In this document: positions 30,432 to 39,549 of the stretch, piece after piece
How positions within the stretch are numbered: the first letter of the stretch is position 1
Layout: each line of letters begins with the position of its first letter
Assembly (NCBI RefSeq): GCF_019160155.1
Contig: NZ_JAFNIH010000035.1
Span: forward strand, 62,001-126,000
Reading direction: 5' to 3'
From: Pinisolibacter aquiterrae
GTDB lineage: Bacteria > Pseudomonadota > Alphaproteobacteria > Rhizobiales > Ancalomicrobiaceae
Length of the DNA: 64,000 bases
Notes under the pieces: generated by a model
What the model saw: the letters and a program-made list of their open reading frames with translations, nothing else
Told to the model about the DNA's origin: nothing
Databases searched by the model: none
Made by a program: the position numbers and the translations under genes

Positions 30432-31427
30432 TCACTGCACCAACTGGAACTTGATCTCTCTGCCGAGGTAGGTGGCGAGACCGGCACGGGCGGCGGTCTC
30501 CGCGTCGATCCCGTCACTCCGCAGAAGCGTCGTCGCGGCGGCGGAGCGATTCCAGGACTGGAAGACGATCTGCTGGAGCGCGCGCGTGTCCCCGGCCGCC
30601 GTCAGGTTGATCGTCAATTTGTGGATGTCGGTCCGAGAGTTGTCGGACAGGAGCTTGCCGGTCGTCAGCGTCACCGGGGCGTTCGCGGGCGTGTAGGTGA
30701 TCGACGGATGGAGGTTGCCGCTCACCGTCGTGGTGAACTTCAATTGCTCGGTCATCGTCGAGGACGTCGACGGGCGTTTGGCCGTCGGATTGTCGGTGAG
30801 CGCCAGGGAGAAGAAGGCGGCGACGGTCCGATCGATGCCGACGTTGCCGGCCATCGGATAGATCTTGTCGTCACTGGCCAGATCGAGGCCCTCGCAATAG
30901 CGCGGCTGAAGCTCCCAGAGCTTCTCGAACGTGTCGGACGTGTCGAAGGTGCGGACGTTCTGACGGCTGCGGTTGAGGGCGGTCGTCACCCCGAGAGTGC
31001 CGATGGAACTCGTGAGCGCGCGGGTCAGTCCGATTTCGGCCGACAGGTCGTTCTTCTCGGTGATGTCGAATTCGAAATTGTAGGCGAGGCCCGTCTTCAT
31101 CGTCGTCTCGAAGACCTCGGAGAACGAGGCGAGACGCCGCTCGCGCTTCAATTCCGCGCGCACGGCGGGAAGCTCGAGCGGGTTCGCCATCAACCGCTCG
31201 CCGAAGCCGTGGAGCATCTCGACGCCTTCGGCGGATCGTGGGTCGTTCGAGTGGCGGTGGACCAGCCAATCGCCGAGCGCCCGGGCCACGGCGTCGCGCG
31301 CCTCGCAGCGCACGTGTCGAACGATGTTGTGCGTGCTGACGCCGGCGAAGTCGATCGGCGAGGGATGGGTCGTGCATCCCCCGACGGCGCATGCGGCGAC
31401 CGATGCGAACAAGACGGACGATCTCAT
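30432..31427 (-). CDS. Putative lipoprotein of unknown function
   Basis: A 331-residue exported protein. The ATG at 31427 gives a signal ending in a lipobox (FASVAACAVGGC), then a mature Cys. The body is rich in Thr/Ser beta-type sequence (KTGLAYNFEFDITEKNDLSA; LKFTTTVSGNLHPSITYTP), reminiscent of a surface or periplasmic sandwich or barrel protein. I do not recognise the family. The AT-rich upstream region and orphan status beside a tRNA gene suggest horizontal acquisition. It is probably co-transcribed with the small gene that follows. Confidence 0.75.
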   Translation of the reverse strand: MRSSVLFASVAACAVGGCTTHPSPIDFAGVSTHNIVRHVRCEARDAVARALGDWLVHRHSNDPRSAEGVEMLHGFGERLMANPLELPAVRAELKRERRLASFSEVFETTMKTGLAYNFEFDITEKNDLSAEIGLTRALTSSIGTLGVTTALNRSRQNVRTFDTSDTFEKLWELQPRYCEGLDLASDDKIYPMAGNVGIDRTVAAFFSLALTDNPTAKRPSTSSTMTEQLKFTTTVSGNLHPSITYTPANAPVTLTTGKLLSDNSRTDIHKLTINLTAAGDTRALQQIVFQSWNRSAAATTLLRSDGIDAETAARAGLATYLGREIKFQLVQ

Positions 31428-31487
31428 GGCTCGATCCCCCCGGGCACCACGATCCGGACGGGGGATTGAACCCTTGCCTCCTTTCGC

Positions 31488-31500
31488 GTGCAATATGGAA
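31488..31500 (-). promoter_or_regulatory. Shared promoter-type motif TTCCATATTGCAC upstream of lipoprotein gene
   Basis: Second exact copy of the 13-mer seen at 29783-29795, here 61 nt upstream of the lipoprotein start, in an AT-rich stretch (31500-31525). The similar distance and orientation relative to two exported-protein genes suggest shared promoter or regulator recognition. Confidence 0.4.
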
Positions 31501-31700
31501 ATTTACAATTCATTAATATTTCACGCCGAAGACGAGCAGATGGACATTTCTACTTTTTCGTGTGTCGTCGCGTGCCGTTCTGCGGCTCCGATCCGGCGCT
31601 TGCGGTCCGGACGGGTCTCGTCCGGCGTGGGGGCGATCGGGTGTCGACAGACGCGGGTTCGGGAGCGATGATCGGGCGACACGACGACCGGAGAAATGCG

Positions 31701-32732
31701 ATGTCCGCGATCGATCCCGCCTTCGCGACCTTTCTCGTCGGGCTGCCCAAGGCGGAGCTTCATGTCCACATCGAGGGGACGCTGGAGCCGGAGACGATCT
31801 TCCGGCTCGCCGCGCGCAACGGCGTGGCGCTCGCCTATGAAAGCGTCGAGGCGCTCAGGGCGGCCTATGCCTTCACCGATCTCCAGTCGTTCCTCGACAT
31901 CTATTACGCGGGCGCGAGCGTTCTGCTCACGGCGGCGGATTTCGCCGACATGGGCCGGGCCTATCTCGCGCGGGCGGCGGCGGACGGGGTGATCCGGGCC
32001 GAGATCTTCTTCGATCCGCAGACCCACACCGCGCGCGGCGTCGCGATGGCGACGGTGATCGAGGGGCTGACGCGGGCGCTCGACGAGGCACGGGCGGGCG
32101 GCATGAGCTGCGATCTGATCCTGTGTTTCCTGCGTCATCTCTCGGAAGAGGACGCCTTCGCGACGCTGCGGGCGGCGCTGCCGTTCCGTGACGCCTTCAT
32201 CGGGGTCGGGCTCGATTCGAGCGAGGTCGGCCATCCCCCGGAGAAATTCGCCCGGGTCTTCGCCGAGGCGCGCGCGCTCGGACTCCATGTCGTCGCCCAT
32301 GCCGGCGAGGAGGGGCCGCCGGACTACATCGTCCAGGCGCTCGATCTCCTCGGCGCGGAACGGATCGACCACGGCGTGCGCTGTCTCGAGGACGCCGATC
32401 TGGTGGCGCGGCTGGCGCGCGAGCGGGTGCCGCTCACCGTCTGCCCCTTCTCCAACGTCAAGCTCAGGGTCTGTGACCGGCTCGAGGATCATCCGCTGCG
32501 GCGGATGCTGGAGGCGGGGCTGGCGGTCACGATCAATTCCGACGATCCCGCCTATTTCGGCGGTCAGATCGGCGCGAATTACGTCGAGACCTGCGCCGCG
32601 CTCGGTCTCGACCGGGCGGCGGCGGCGCGGATCGCCCGCACCAGTCTCGAGGCGTCGTTCGTCGACGCGGCGACGAAGGCGGGGTTCCTCGCCCGGCTCG
32701 ACGCTCATCTCGCGGCGACGGCGGGTGCGTGA
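31701..32732 (+). CDS. Adenine deaminase (Add/Aah1 type)
   Basis: Zinc-dependent purine-salvage hydrolase, 343 residues. The metal motif HVHIEGTLEPE, the acidic DSSEVGHPPEKF loop, HAGEEGPPDYI, IDHGVRC, CPFSNVKL and INSDDPAYFGG are those of the adenine-preferring branch (HxHIEGTLEPE, VGLDSSEVGHPP) rather than classical adenosine deaminase. The ATG at 31701 follows a GGAG box. It is divergent from the lipoprotein gene. Substrate preference is inferred from these motifs. Confidence 0.88.
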   Translation: MSAIDPAFATFLVGLPKAELHVHIEGTLEPETIFRLAARNGVALAYESVEALRAAYAFTDLQSFLDIYYAGASVLLTAADFADMGRAYLARAAADGVIRAEIFFDPQTHTARGVAMATVIEGLTRALDEARAGGMSCDLILCFLRHLSEEDAFATLRAALPFRDAFIGVGLDSSEVGHPPEKFARVFAEARALGLHVVAHAGEEGPPDYIVQALDLLGAERIDHGVRCLEDADLVARLARERVPLTVCPFSNVKLRVCDRLEDHPLRRMLEAGLAVTINSDDPAYFGGQIGANYVETCAALGLDRAAAARIARTSLEASFVDAATKAGFLARLDAHLAATAGA

Positions 32733-32774
32733 TCCAGGCCCGTGCTCCCGCCTCGTTCGGGCGGGGGGCGGGGG

Positions 32775-34409
32775 TCACGAGGCCGGAGCCTCCTCGCCGC
32801 GGGCCTTGCGATGCTTGCCGGCATGGGCGTGTTCGGCCTTTCGAGCCGCCTTCCAACCCTGCCAGACGGCGATCTCGGCCTCGGGCCGGGTGCGGACGAT
32901 GTCGCGACGGCCGCGATGGATCGTGCCGGCATCGGCATCGAGCGACAGCCAATCGCCCTCGCTCAGCTCGACCTCGCCGAGGGTGACGCGCCGCCGGGTC
33001 TCGTCGACGCGGAGCGCGGCGCAGCCGACGATGCAGGGGCGGCCCATCTGGCGGGCGACCAGGGCGGCGTGGGCGGTGCGCCCGCCGCTGGCGGTGAGGA
33101 TGCCGGCGGCGACGGAGAAGCCGATCACGTCGGCGGTCGAGGTGTCGGGACGCACCAGGACGACCGGATCGCCGCTCTCGGCCATGCGCCGCGCCGTCTC
33201 GCCGTCGCAGGCGATGCGGCCGCAGGCGACGCCGGGCGAGGCGGCGACGCCGACGGCGAGCGCCGGGGCGGCGCCGAGGAAGCCGGTGGCGTCGAGGGCG
33301 TCCTCGTCGACGTCCTTCAGCCGGTCGAGCGCCTCGTCGGGCGAGATCAGGCCCTCCTCGACCAGGGCGATGGCGATGGTGAGGGCGGCGCGCGGGGTGC
33401 GTTTGGCGGCGCGGGTCTGGAGGATCCACAGCCGGCCGGCCTCGATGGTGAATTCGACGTCCTGGACGTCGCACCAGCGCCGCTCGAGCCGATCGAGGGC
33501 CTGGATCAGTTCGGCGGTGACGGCGGGCATGCGGCGCTCGAAGGCGCGGGCGTCGAGCGGCGTGCGACGGCCGGAGACGACGTCCTCGCCCTGAGCCTCG
33601 AACAACACCTCGACGACCGGCTCGCGGGCGCCGGTCGAGGGGTCGCGGGAGAAGGCGACGCCGGCGCCGGAGCGGCCGTCGGCATTGCCGTAGACCATGG
33701 CCTGAACGGTGACGGCAGTTCCGGCGAGGTCGTCGAGACCGTGGATCCGGCGATAGGCGACGGCCTTGTCGGAGCCCCAGGAGGCGAAGACGGCGCGGGC
33801 GGCGGCGCGCAACTGGGCCATCGGATCGTCGGGCACGCGGCCCTGGGTATGGAGGAGGCAGCGGCCGACGTGGTCGGCGAGGGCCTCGACGTCGAGATCG
33901 CGGTCGCTGGCGACGCCCTCGGCGGCGACGCGCTCGGCGAGGTCGGCGGCGAGCGGGCGTGGATCGAGGCCGAGCACGGTCTCGGCATAGGCCTCGAGCA
34001 GGCGGCGGCGGCAATCGAGGGCGAAACGCGGGTTGCCGGTCAGGCGGACGAGGCCGGCGGCGGTGGTCTCGTCGGCGCCGACGTCGAGCACCGTCTCCAG
34101 CATGCCGGGCATGGAGCGGGCGGCGCCGGAGCGCACCGAGACGAGGAGCGGGCGGCGGCGATCGCCGAAGCGGCGGCCGGTGCGGGCCTCGAGGAAGGCG
34201 ATGCCCTCGGCGAGGCGTTCGTCGAGTTGGGCGAGCGCCTTCTTGCGGCCGCTCGCCACGTCGGCGCAGAGGTCGACGAGGATCACGAAGGCGGGCGGCA
34301 CGGCGAGGCCGAGCCGGGCCATCTCGCCGAGATTGGCCGCCTTGGCGCCGACCCGTTCGGGATCGAGCGGTTCGGTCGCGAGACCGTCGACGAGGAAGAG
34401 CCGGGTCAT
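32775..34409 (-). CDS. PPDK-like protein lacking the PEP-binding barrel
   Basis: A 544-residue protein corresponding to the first two domains of pyruvate phosphate dikinase. The ATP-grasp part has AKAANLGEMARLGLAVPP and the PPDK signature SVRSGAARSMPGMLETVL; the swivelling phosphohistidine domain has SGGRTAHAALVARQMGRP with His447, close to PPDK's catalytic His position. It ends about 98 residues later, so the ~350-residue C-terminal pyruvate/PEP barrel is absent. It could autophosphorylate from ATP and Pi but needs another acceptor. It lies 13 nt after the DUF47 gene, as a two-gene operon. The ATG at 34409 starts MTRLFLVDGLATEPL. Confidence 0.85.
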   Translation of the reverse strand: MTRLFLVDGLATEPLDPERVGAKAANLGEMARLGLAVPPAFVILVDLCADVASGRKKALAQLDERLAEGIAFLEARTGRRFGDRRRPLLVSVRSGAARSMPGMLETVLDVGADETTAAGLVRLTGNPRFALDCRRRLLEAYAETVLGLDPRPLAADLAERVAAEGVASDRDLDVEALADHVGRCLLHTQGRVPDDPMAQLRAAARAVFASWGSDKAVAYRRIHGLDDLAGTAVTVQAMVYGNADGRSGAGVAFSRDPSTGAREPVVEVLFEAQGEDVVSGRRTPLDARAFERRMPAVTAELIQALDRLERRWCDVQDVEFTIEAGRLWILQTRAAKRTPRAALTIAIALVEEGLISPDEALDRLKDVDEDALDATGFLGAAPALAVGVAASPGVACGRIACDGETARRMAESGDPVVLVRPDTSTADVIGFSVAAGILTASGGRTAHAALVARQMGRPCIVGCAALRVDETRRRVTLGEVELSEGDWLSLDADAGTIHRGRRDIVRTRPEAEIAVWQGWKAARKAEHAHAGKHRKARGEEAPAS

Positions 34410-34422
34410 GGTCGTTCCTCCC

Positions 34423-36384
34423 TCAGGGGTGGGCGTCGTCGCGACCGCGCCGGCCGAGATCGCCGAGGACGTGACCGCGCAGGAGGTGACCTGCGCGAGC
34501 GAAGCGATCGGTGGCGATCTCGATGCGACGGGCGCATTCGACCGCCGCGACGATCCGCTCGGCGGAGGCGCCGGAGGCGAGGGCGGCGGCGATGGTCGCG
34601 CGCTCGACGTCGTCGGCTTCATGTTCCAGGGCGAAGAGATCGGCAAGGGCGACGAGGGCGTCGTCGACGTCGGCTCGGTGGCCGTCGGGCACGCAGGCGG
34701 CGGCGTCGGCCATGCGCGCGACCGCCTCGGTGGAGCGCAGCGCCAGGGCGCAGAGGCCGGCGAGGCGGATGTCGACGGGGTCGTCGACCCCGGCCGGGGC
34801 GAGGACGGAGAGGAAGAAGGCGGCCTCCTCCAATTCGTCGATCGCCTCCTCCATCGTGTCGATCAGCGGCATCAGGTCGTCGCGCACGCCGTAGCGATCG
34901 GCGGCGGCGCGCAGGTCGAGGGCACGGCGGTCGGCCTTCTCCTCGATCCGTTTGGCGATCGCCGCGACATGGGCGGCGGCGCCGTCGCGACCGGCGATGC
35001 GCTCGCGGAAGGCCTCGTCGAGCGCGGCGACGATCGAGCGGGCGAGTCCGGCCTGGGTGACGACGCCGTGCAGCAGGGTACTGCCGGAGCGCTCCAGGCG
35101 GCGCACCAGTTCGGCGTCGACGGCGTCGCGCACCAGCCGGTCGGCGCGGCCGGCGAGCAGGAAATCGGAGGTGATCGCCAGGACCCGGCGCAGGAAGTCG
35201 ATCGCCTGTTCGCGGCCGATCGCCTGATCGAGGCGGACGCCGTAGCCGATGTGATCGGCGGCGACGCGGCGGATGGCGCCCTCGACCAGGGCGGCGGCGC
35301 CGGTCTCGAGGAAGGCGCGGTGGCCGTGGCGGCGGCGGGCGCCCCAGGTCAGCACGGCGACGGCGCCGGGCTTGTCGACGAAGCGCTGCAACTGTTTGCG
35401 CGCCTTGTTCCAGTCGATCAGGAAGACCAGCGCCGCGCCGATCGCGGTCAGGAAGGCGTCGCGGCGGGCGCGCTCGTCGGTGGCGAGGCGGGCGGTGACC
35501 AGATGGAAGGCGTCGCCTTCGGCGAGGCCCTCGACCCGGCGCTCGTCGGGGTCGGACCATTCGACCCCGTCGATCTCGTCGAAGAGCGAGACGAAGAAGC
35601 GGGCGCGCGGGCGGTGCACGTCGGTGTAGGTGAGCTCGACCGCGTCGTCGCGCACCGTCACGCAGAGGACATGGGCGTCGGTGGTGCCGATGTCGTTCTG
35701 CAGGACCAGCCGATCGCCGATGCGGGCGGCGGTGGTGTCGAGGCCGGGATGGTCGAACTTGAGGGCGCGGGTGGCGGCGAGGCCGTTCATGAAGGCGGTG
35801 ACGGCGCGGCGATCGTCGGTGCCGAGGCCGGAGCAGCGGGCGCCGGCGACGTCCTCCTCGGCATGATCGGCGGCGAGGCGGTTCAGCGCCTTGTGCAGGT
35901 CCATCACCAGACGGTGGACACTGTCGTCGCCTTCGGCGCGGGCGGCGGTGACGGAAAGGACGGCGGCGCGGGCGAAAAGATCGCCCGGGGCGGTGCAATC
36001 GGTGCGGCGGCGGGTCCAGCGGCGGCGGAAGTCGGCGGCCTCCGGGCCGGCGCCGGCCTCGATGCCGGCGACCATGGTCTCGACGTCGTCGGCGAGGTCG
36101 GCGAGCAGCGTGTCGAGGCCGGGGGCGTGGAAGCGATCGCCGTCACGGGCGTCGGCGCCGTTCACCAGAGCGCGGACGCGGTCCGGATCGAGATCGGCGC
36201 GGACGGCCTCGTCTCCGAGATCGATCGGCGCCCCGAGCGGGGCGAAGGCGCGGGAGGCGGCGGCCTGAAGCGCGCTCATGCGCACCTTGGCCCGGTCGTT
36301 GGCGAGGAGAGCATCGCGGATCCGGCGCGGCAGCAGCAGCGCCTCCTCGCCGAGATGCTCGACGATCCTGGTCTTGGCGATCAT
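34423..36384 (-). CDS. Large protein with C-terminal DUF47 (PhoU-like) domain
   Basis: A 653-residue cytoplasmic protein. The last ~170 residues (YGVRDDLMPLIDTMEEAIDE; LFALEHEADDVERATI; ECARRIEIATDRFARAGHLL) resemble DUF47, a PhoU-related helical domain often paired with phosphate transporters. The N-terminal two-thirds are not recognised; residues ~215-290 (DRLVLQNDIGTTDAHVLCVT; VHRPRARFFVSLFDEIDG) look like a separate alpha/beta domain. It is followed 13 nt later by the PPDK-like gene. The function is unknown; a role in phosphate-linked phosphotransfer is only a context inference. Confidence 0.7.
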   Translation of the reverse strand: MIAKTRIVEHLGEEALLLPRRIRDALLANDRAKVRMSALQAAASRAFAPLGAPIDLGDEAVRADLDPDRVRALVNGADARDGDRFHAPGLDTLLADLADDVETMVAGIEAGAGPEAADFRRRWTRRRTDCTAPGDLFARAAVLSVTAARAEGDDSVHRLVMDLHKALNRLAADHAEEDVAGARCSGLGTDDRRAVTAFMNGLAATRALKFDHPGLDTTAARIGDRLVLQNDIGTTDAHVLCVTVRDDAVELTYTDVHRPRARFFVSLFDEIDGVEWSDPDERRVEGLAEGDAFHLVTARLATDERARRDAFLTAIGAALVFLIDWNKARKQLQRFVDKPGAVAVLTWGARRRHGHRAFLETGAAALVEGAIRRVAADHIGYGVRLDQAIGREQAIDFLRRVLAITSDFLLAGRADRLVRDAVDAELVRRLERSGSTLLHGVVTQAGLARSIVAALDEAFRERIAGRDGAAAHVAAIAKRIEEKADRRALDLRAAADRYGVRDDLMPLIDTMEEAIDELEEAAFFLSVLAPAGVDDPVDIRLAGLCALALRSTEAVARMADAAACVPDGHRADVDDALVALADLFALEHEADDVERATIAAALASGASAERIVAAVECARRIEIATDRFARAGHLLRGHVLGDLGRRGRDDAHP

Positions 36385-36465
36385 CGGCCGCGTCCATCGT
36401 CGTTCGTGGGGAGGTCAGTATGGTCCGGCCGGCGCTCGGCGCATTGCGAGAGGTCATTCACGCCC

Positions 36466-36482
36466 CCGTCACATGGTGACGG
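36466..36482. promoter_or_regulatory. Inverted repeat between ugpC and DUF47 gene
   Basis: CCGTCAC and GTGACGG surround a 3-nt ATG centre, about 30 nt past the ugpC stop and about 80 nt before the DUF47 gene start. It may be a ugp terminator stem or an operator for the DUF47/PPDK-like pair; no T-tract is present. Confidence 0.35.
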
Positions 36483-36509
36483 CGGCGAGGAGGCCGGCGG
36501 GCGATCGTC

Positions 36510-37631
36510 TCACGCCGTCGGGGCGAGCACGGCCGGGCGGGCGAGGGCGGCGGCGTCGTTCACGGTGGCGAGGCGGCGGCCGGTCGCGGCGTCGAAGAGG
36601 TGGAGGGCGGGCGGATCGATCCCGAGCGCGAGGCCTTCCGGCGCCCCTTCGGCCAGCGCGGCGGGGGCGGTGACGACGAAATCGTGTCCGCCGAAACGGC
36701 CGTGGACCAGAGCGGCGGCGCCGAGTTGCTCGACGAAGTCGACGGCGAGTACCAGGCCGGGGTCGTTCACCGCCGCGCCGACGCGGACGTCCTCGGCGCG
36801 GATGCCGATCACCACGGGCGTGCCGGGGCGCAGCGCGAGGGGCGGGGTGTCGATCGGCGTGCCGTCGGCGAGGCGGACGCGGGTGTCGGTCTCGACCGTG
36901 GCCTCGAGCAAGTTCATCGGCGGCATGCCGACGAAGCCGGCGACGAAGCGGCTCGCCGGGCGATGCCAGATCTCGAGCGGGGTGCCGATCTGCTCGACCT
37001 TGCCGGCGTTCATGACGACGATGCGATCGGCCAGCGTCATCGCCTCGACCTGATCGTGGGTGACGAAGATCGAGGTGGCCGACAGGCGGTTGTGCAGTTT
37101 GCGGATCTCGATGCGCATCTGGACGCGGAGCTTGGCGTCGAGGTTCGACAGCGGTTCGTCGAACAGGAACACCTTGGGCTCGCGGATCATGGCGCGGCCC
37201 ATGGCGACGCGCTGGCGCTGGCCGCCGGAGAGCTGGGCGGGGCGGCGATCGAGGAGGGCCGTCAGCCCGAGCGTCTCGGCGACGCGGCCGATGCGGGCGA
37301 GGCGCTCGGCCTTGGCGACGCCGGCGACCTTCAGGGCATAGCCCATGTTGTCGGCGACGCTCATGTGGGGATAGAGCGCGTAGTTCTGGAACACCATGGC
37401 GCAGCCGCGCTCGCGCGGCTCGAGGCGGTTCACGATCGTCCCGTCGATGGCGATGTCGCCGGCGGAGATCTCCTCGAGCCCGGCGATCATTCTGAGCAGG
37501 GTCGACTTGCCGCAGCCGGACGGGCCGAGCACGACGATGAATTCGCCGGAATGGATGTCGAGATCGAGCGCTTCCACCACGGACGTCTTGCCGTAGGACT
37601 TGGCGACCTTGCGGATGGAGATGTCGGCCAT
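36510..37631 (-). CDS. ugpC: Glycerol-3-phosphate ABC transporter, ATPase
   Basis: A 373-residue MalK-type ATPase for the ugp importer. Walker A is [16 protein letters not shown], the signature is [19 protein letters not shown], Walker B is [14 protein letters not shown], and the H-loop is [17 protein letters not shown]-terminal TOBE/regulatory domain ([18 protein letters not shown]) follows. It is the last gene of ugpB-ugpA-ugpE-ugpC, with a 10-nt gap to ugpE. Such ATPases are sometimes shared with other sugar importers. Confidence 0.93.
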   Translation of the reverse strand: MADISIRKVAKSYGKTSVVEALDLDIHSGEFIVVLGPSGCGKSTLLRMIAGLEEISAGDIAIDGTIVNRLEPRERGCAMVFQNYALYPHMSVADNMGYALKVAGVAKAERLARIGRVAETLGLTALLDRRPAQLSGGQRQRVAMGRAMIREPKVFLFDEPLSNLDAKLRVQMRIEIRKLHNRLSATSIFVTHDQVEAMTLADRIVVMNAGKVEQIGTPLEIWHRPASRFVAGFVGMPPMNLLEATVETDTRVRLADGTPIDTPPLALRPGTPVVIGIRAEDVRVGAAVNDPGLVLAVDFVEQLGAAALVHGRFGGHDFVVTAPAALAEGAPEGLALGIDPPALHLFDAATGRRLATVNDAAALARPAVLAPTA

Positions 37632-37641
37632 GAGGGCGCCT

Positions 37642-38556
37642 TCACTTCTCGGTGCTGATGAGGCCGCGCACGAACCAGCGCTGCATGACGACGACGACGA
37701 GGAGCGTCGGCAGCATGACGATCAGCGTCCCGGCCATGGCGATGTTCCATTCGGGAACGCCGCCGACATTGGGGATCAACTGCTTCAGTTCGGTGACGGC
37801 AGTGGCGTGGGTCGGATCGGTGGTGACCAGCAGCGGCCACAGATATTGGTTCCAGGCCCACAGGAACATGATGGTGGCGAGGGCGGCGACGTTGTTGCGC
37901 GACAGCGGCCACAGGATGTCGACGAAGAAGCGGATCGGTCCGGCGCCGTCCATCTTGGCGGCCTCGACCAGCTCGTCGGGGATGGTCAGGAAGAACTGGC
38001 GATAGAGGAAAGTGCCGGTGGCGGTGGCGACCAGCGGCAGGATCAGGCCGGTATAGGAATTGAGCAGGCCGAACTGCAGATCGAGCCGGATCCCGGAGAT
38101 CCAGGCGATCAGATCGGTGAGGCCGGTCACGTCGAGGATGGTCTGATAGGGGCCGAGCACGTTGGCGGCGACGGCGTAGGTCGGCACGATGCGCACCTCG
38201 AGCGGCAGCATCAAGGTGACGAAGATCGCCCAGAAGATCGCCTGACGGCCGGGGAAGCGGAAGAACACGATGGCATAGGCGGTGATCGCCGAGACGAACA
38301 CCTTGCCGGCCGCGACGCCCCCGGCGAAGATCAGCGAATTCAAGAGCTTGTGGCCGAGGTCGGCGCGGGTCCAGGCCTCGGTCATGTTCTCCCAGAAATG
38401 GCCGCCGGGGAGAAGCGGCATCGGCACCAGATTGACGTGGAAGAGATCGTGGCTGGCGGCGACCGCGACCACCACGAAGGGCAGCACCGCGACGAGGAAG
38501 CCGAGAAACAGCACCGTGTGGGTGACGGCGTTCAGGATGGGCGTGCGCTCGATCAT
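37642..38556 (-). CDS. ugpE: Glycerol-3-phosphate ABC transporter, permease UgpE
   Basis: A 304-residue MalG-type inner-membrane permease with six predicted helices. The EAA loop that docks on the ATPase reads [20 protein letters not shown]. The N terminus is [20 protein letters not shown], with a long periplasmic segment ([19 protein letters not shown]) as in UgpE. It lies 8 nt after ugpA and 10 nt before ugpC. Confidence 0.93.
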   Translation of the reverse strand: MIERTPILNAVTHTVLFLGFLVAVLPFVVVAVAASHDLFHVNLVPMPLLPGGHFWENMTEAWTRADLGHKLLNSLIFAGGVAAGKVFVSAITAYAIVFFRFPGRQAIFWAIFVTLMLPLEVRIVPTYAVAANVLGPYQTILDVTGLTDLIAWISGIRLDLQFGLLNSYTGLILPLVATATGTFLYRQFFLTIPDELVEAAKMDGAGPIRFFVDILWPLSRNNVAALATIMFLWAWNQYLWPLLVTTDPTHATAVTELKQLIPNVGGVPEWNIAMAGTLIVMLPTLLVVVVMQRWFVRGLISTEK

Positions 38557-38564
38557 CGCGGGCC

Positions 38565-39449
38565 TCACTTGTAGTGGACGCGCCGCTCGATGAAGCGGAA
38601 CTGGAGAACGGTGAGGGCGACGATCAGGATCATCAGGATGATCGACTGGGCGGCGGCGCCGGAATAGTCGAGGCCGCGGAAGCCGTCGAAATAGATCTTG
38701 TAGACCATCAGCTCGGTGGCACGCGCCGGGCCGCCCGAGGTCATGATGTCGACGATGCCGAAACTGTCCTGGAAGCTCTCGGTGATGTCGATCACCAGGA
38801 GGAAGAACACGGTCGGGGTCAGCATCGGCAGCTGGATGTCGCGCAGGCGCCGGATCCAGCCGGCGCCGTCGAGGGCGGCGGCCTCGGTCAGCGACTTCGG
38901 GATGCCCTGGAGCGCCGACAGGAAGAAGACGAAGTTGTAGCCGACGTATTTCCACGAGAAGGCGACGATGACGGCGATCATCGCGTCGGTGCCGTCGAGG
39001 CCCGGATCCCAGAGGCCCGGCCAGAGCCGGTTGACGAAGGCGAGGAGGCCGGCCTCGGGCGCCAGCATGAAGCGGAAGGCGAGCGCCAGCGCCGGCGCGG
39101 CGATGCCGTAGGGCCAGATCATCACGACCCGGTAGACCTTGGAGCCGGCCAGCTCGCGGTCGACGAAGACGGCGAGGACGAGGCCGATCCCCATCGCCAG
39201 GAGGGTGGAGAAGAGGGCGAAGACGAAGGAGCGGACGACCGAGTTCCAATAGAGCGGATCGGTCAGGATCTGGCGGAAATTGTCGAGACCGACCCAGATG
39301 TTGCCGCCGCCCCAGGGCTGCTGCAGGGTCATCGACCAATAGACCGCCTGACCGGCCGGCCAATAGAAGAAGGTGAAGATCAGGATGATCTGCGGGATCG
39401 CGAAGGCGATGCCGATCCACCAATGACCGAAGGTCGCGCGCTTTTCCAT
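38565..39449 (-). CDS. ugpA: Glycerol-3-phosphate ABC transporter, permease UgpA
   Basis: A 294-residue MalF-type inner-membrane permease. The start MEKRATFGHWWIGIAFAIPQ is followed by FYWPAGQAVYWSM and the FVGLDNF-like block (NIWVGLDNFRQILTDPLYW). The EAA loop is SLTEAAALDGAGWIRRLRDI. The ATG at 39449 is chosen from the UgpA family start. It is separated from ugpB by a 100-nt gap containing a hairpin. Confidence 0.93.
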   Translation of the reverse strand: MEKRATFGHWWIGIAFAIPQIILIFTFFYWPAGQAVYWSMTLQQPWGGGNIWVGLDNFRQILTDPLYWNSVVRSFVFALFSTLLAMGIGLVLAVFVDRELAGSKVYRVVMIWPYGIAAPALALAFRFMLAPEAGLLAFVNRLWPGLWDPGLDGTDAMIAVIVAFSWKYVGYNFVFFLSALQGIPKSLTEAAALDGAGWIRRLRDIQLPMLTPTVFFLLVIDITESFQDSFGIVDIMTSGGPARATELMVYKIYFDGFRGLDYSGAAAQSIILMILIVALTVLQFRFIERRVHYK

Positions 39450-39504
39450 GGATCCGCCGTCGGCTCGTTCGACCGGCGCGCCGAGTGGCGGGCCGCGAAA
39501 TGCG

Positions 39505-39530
39505 CCGGGCGTCCCTCGCGAGACGCCCGG
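39505..39530 (-). terminator. Intra-operon hairpin between ugpB and ugpA
   Basis: CCGGGCGTC and GACGCCCGG form a perfect 9-bp stem with an 8-nt loop just after the ugpB stop. As in many binding-protein operons, such a stem probably lowers read-through and protects the ugpB message, giving excess binding protein. Confidence 0.55.
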
Positions 39531-39549
39531 CCGGTTCGGGAGGGAACGA

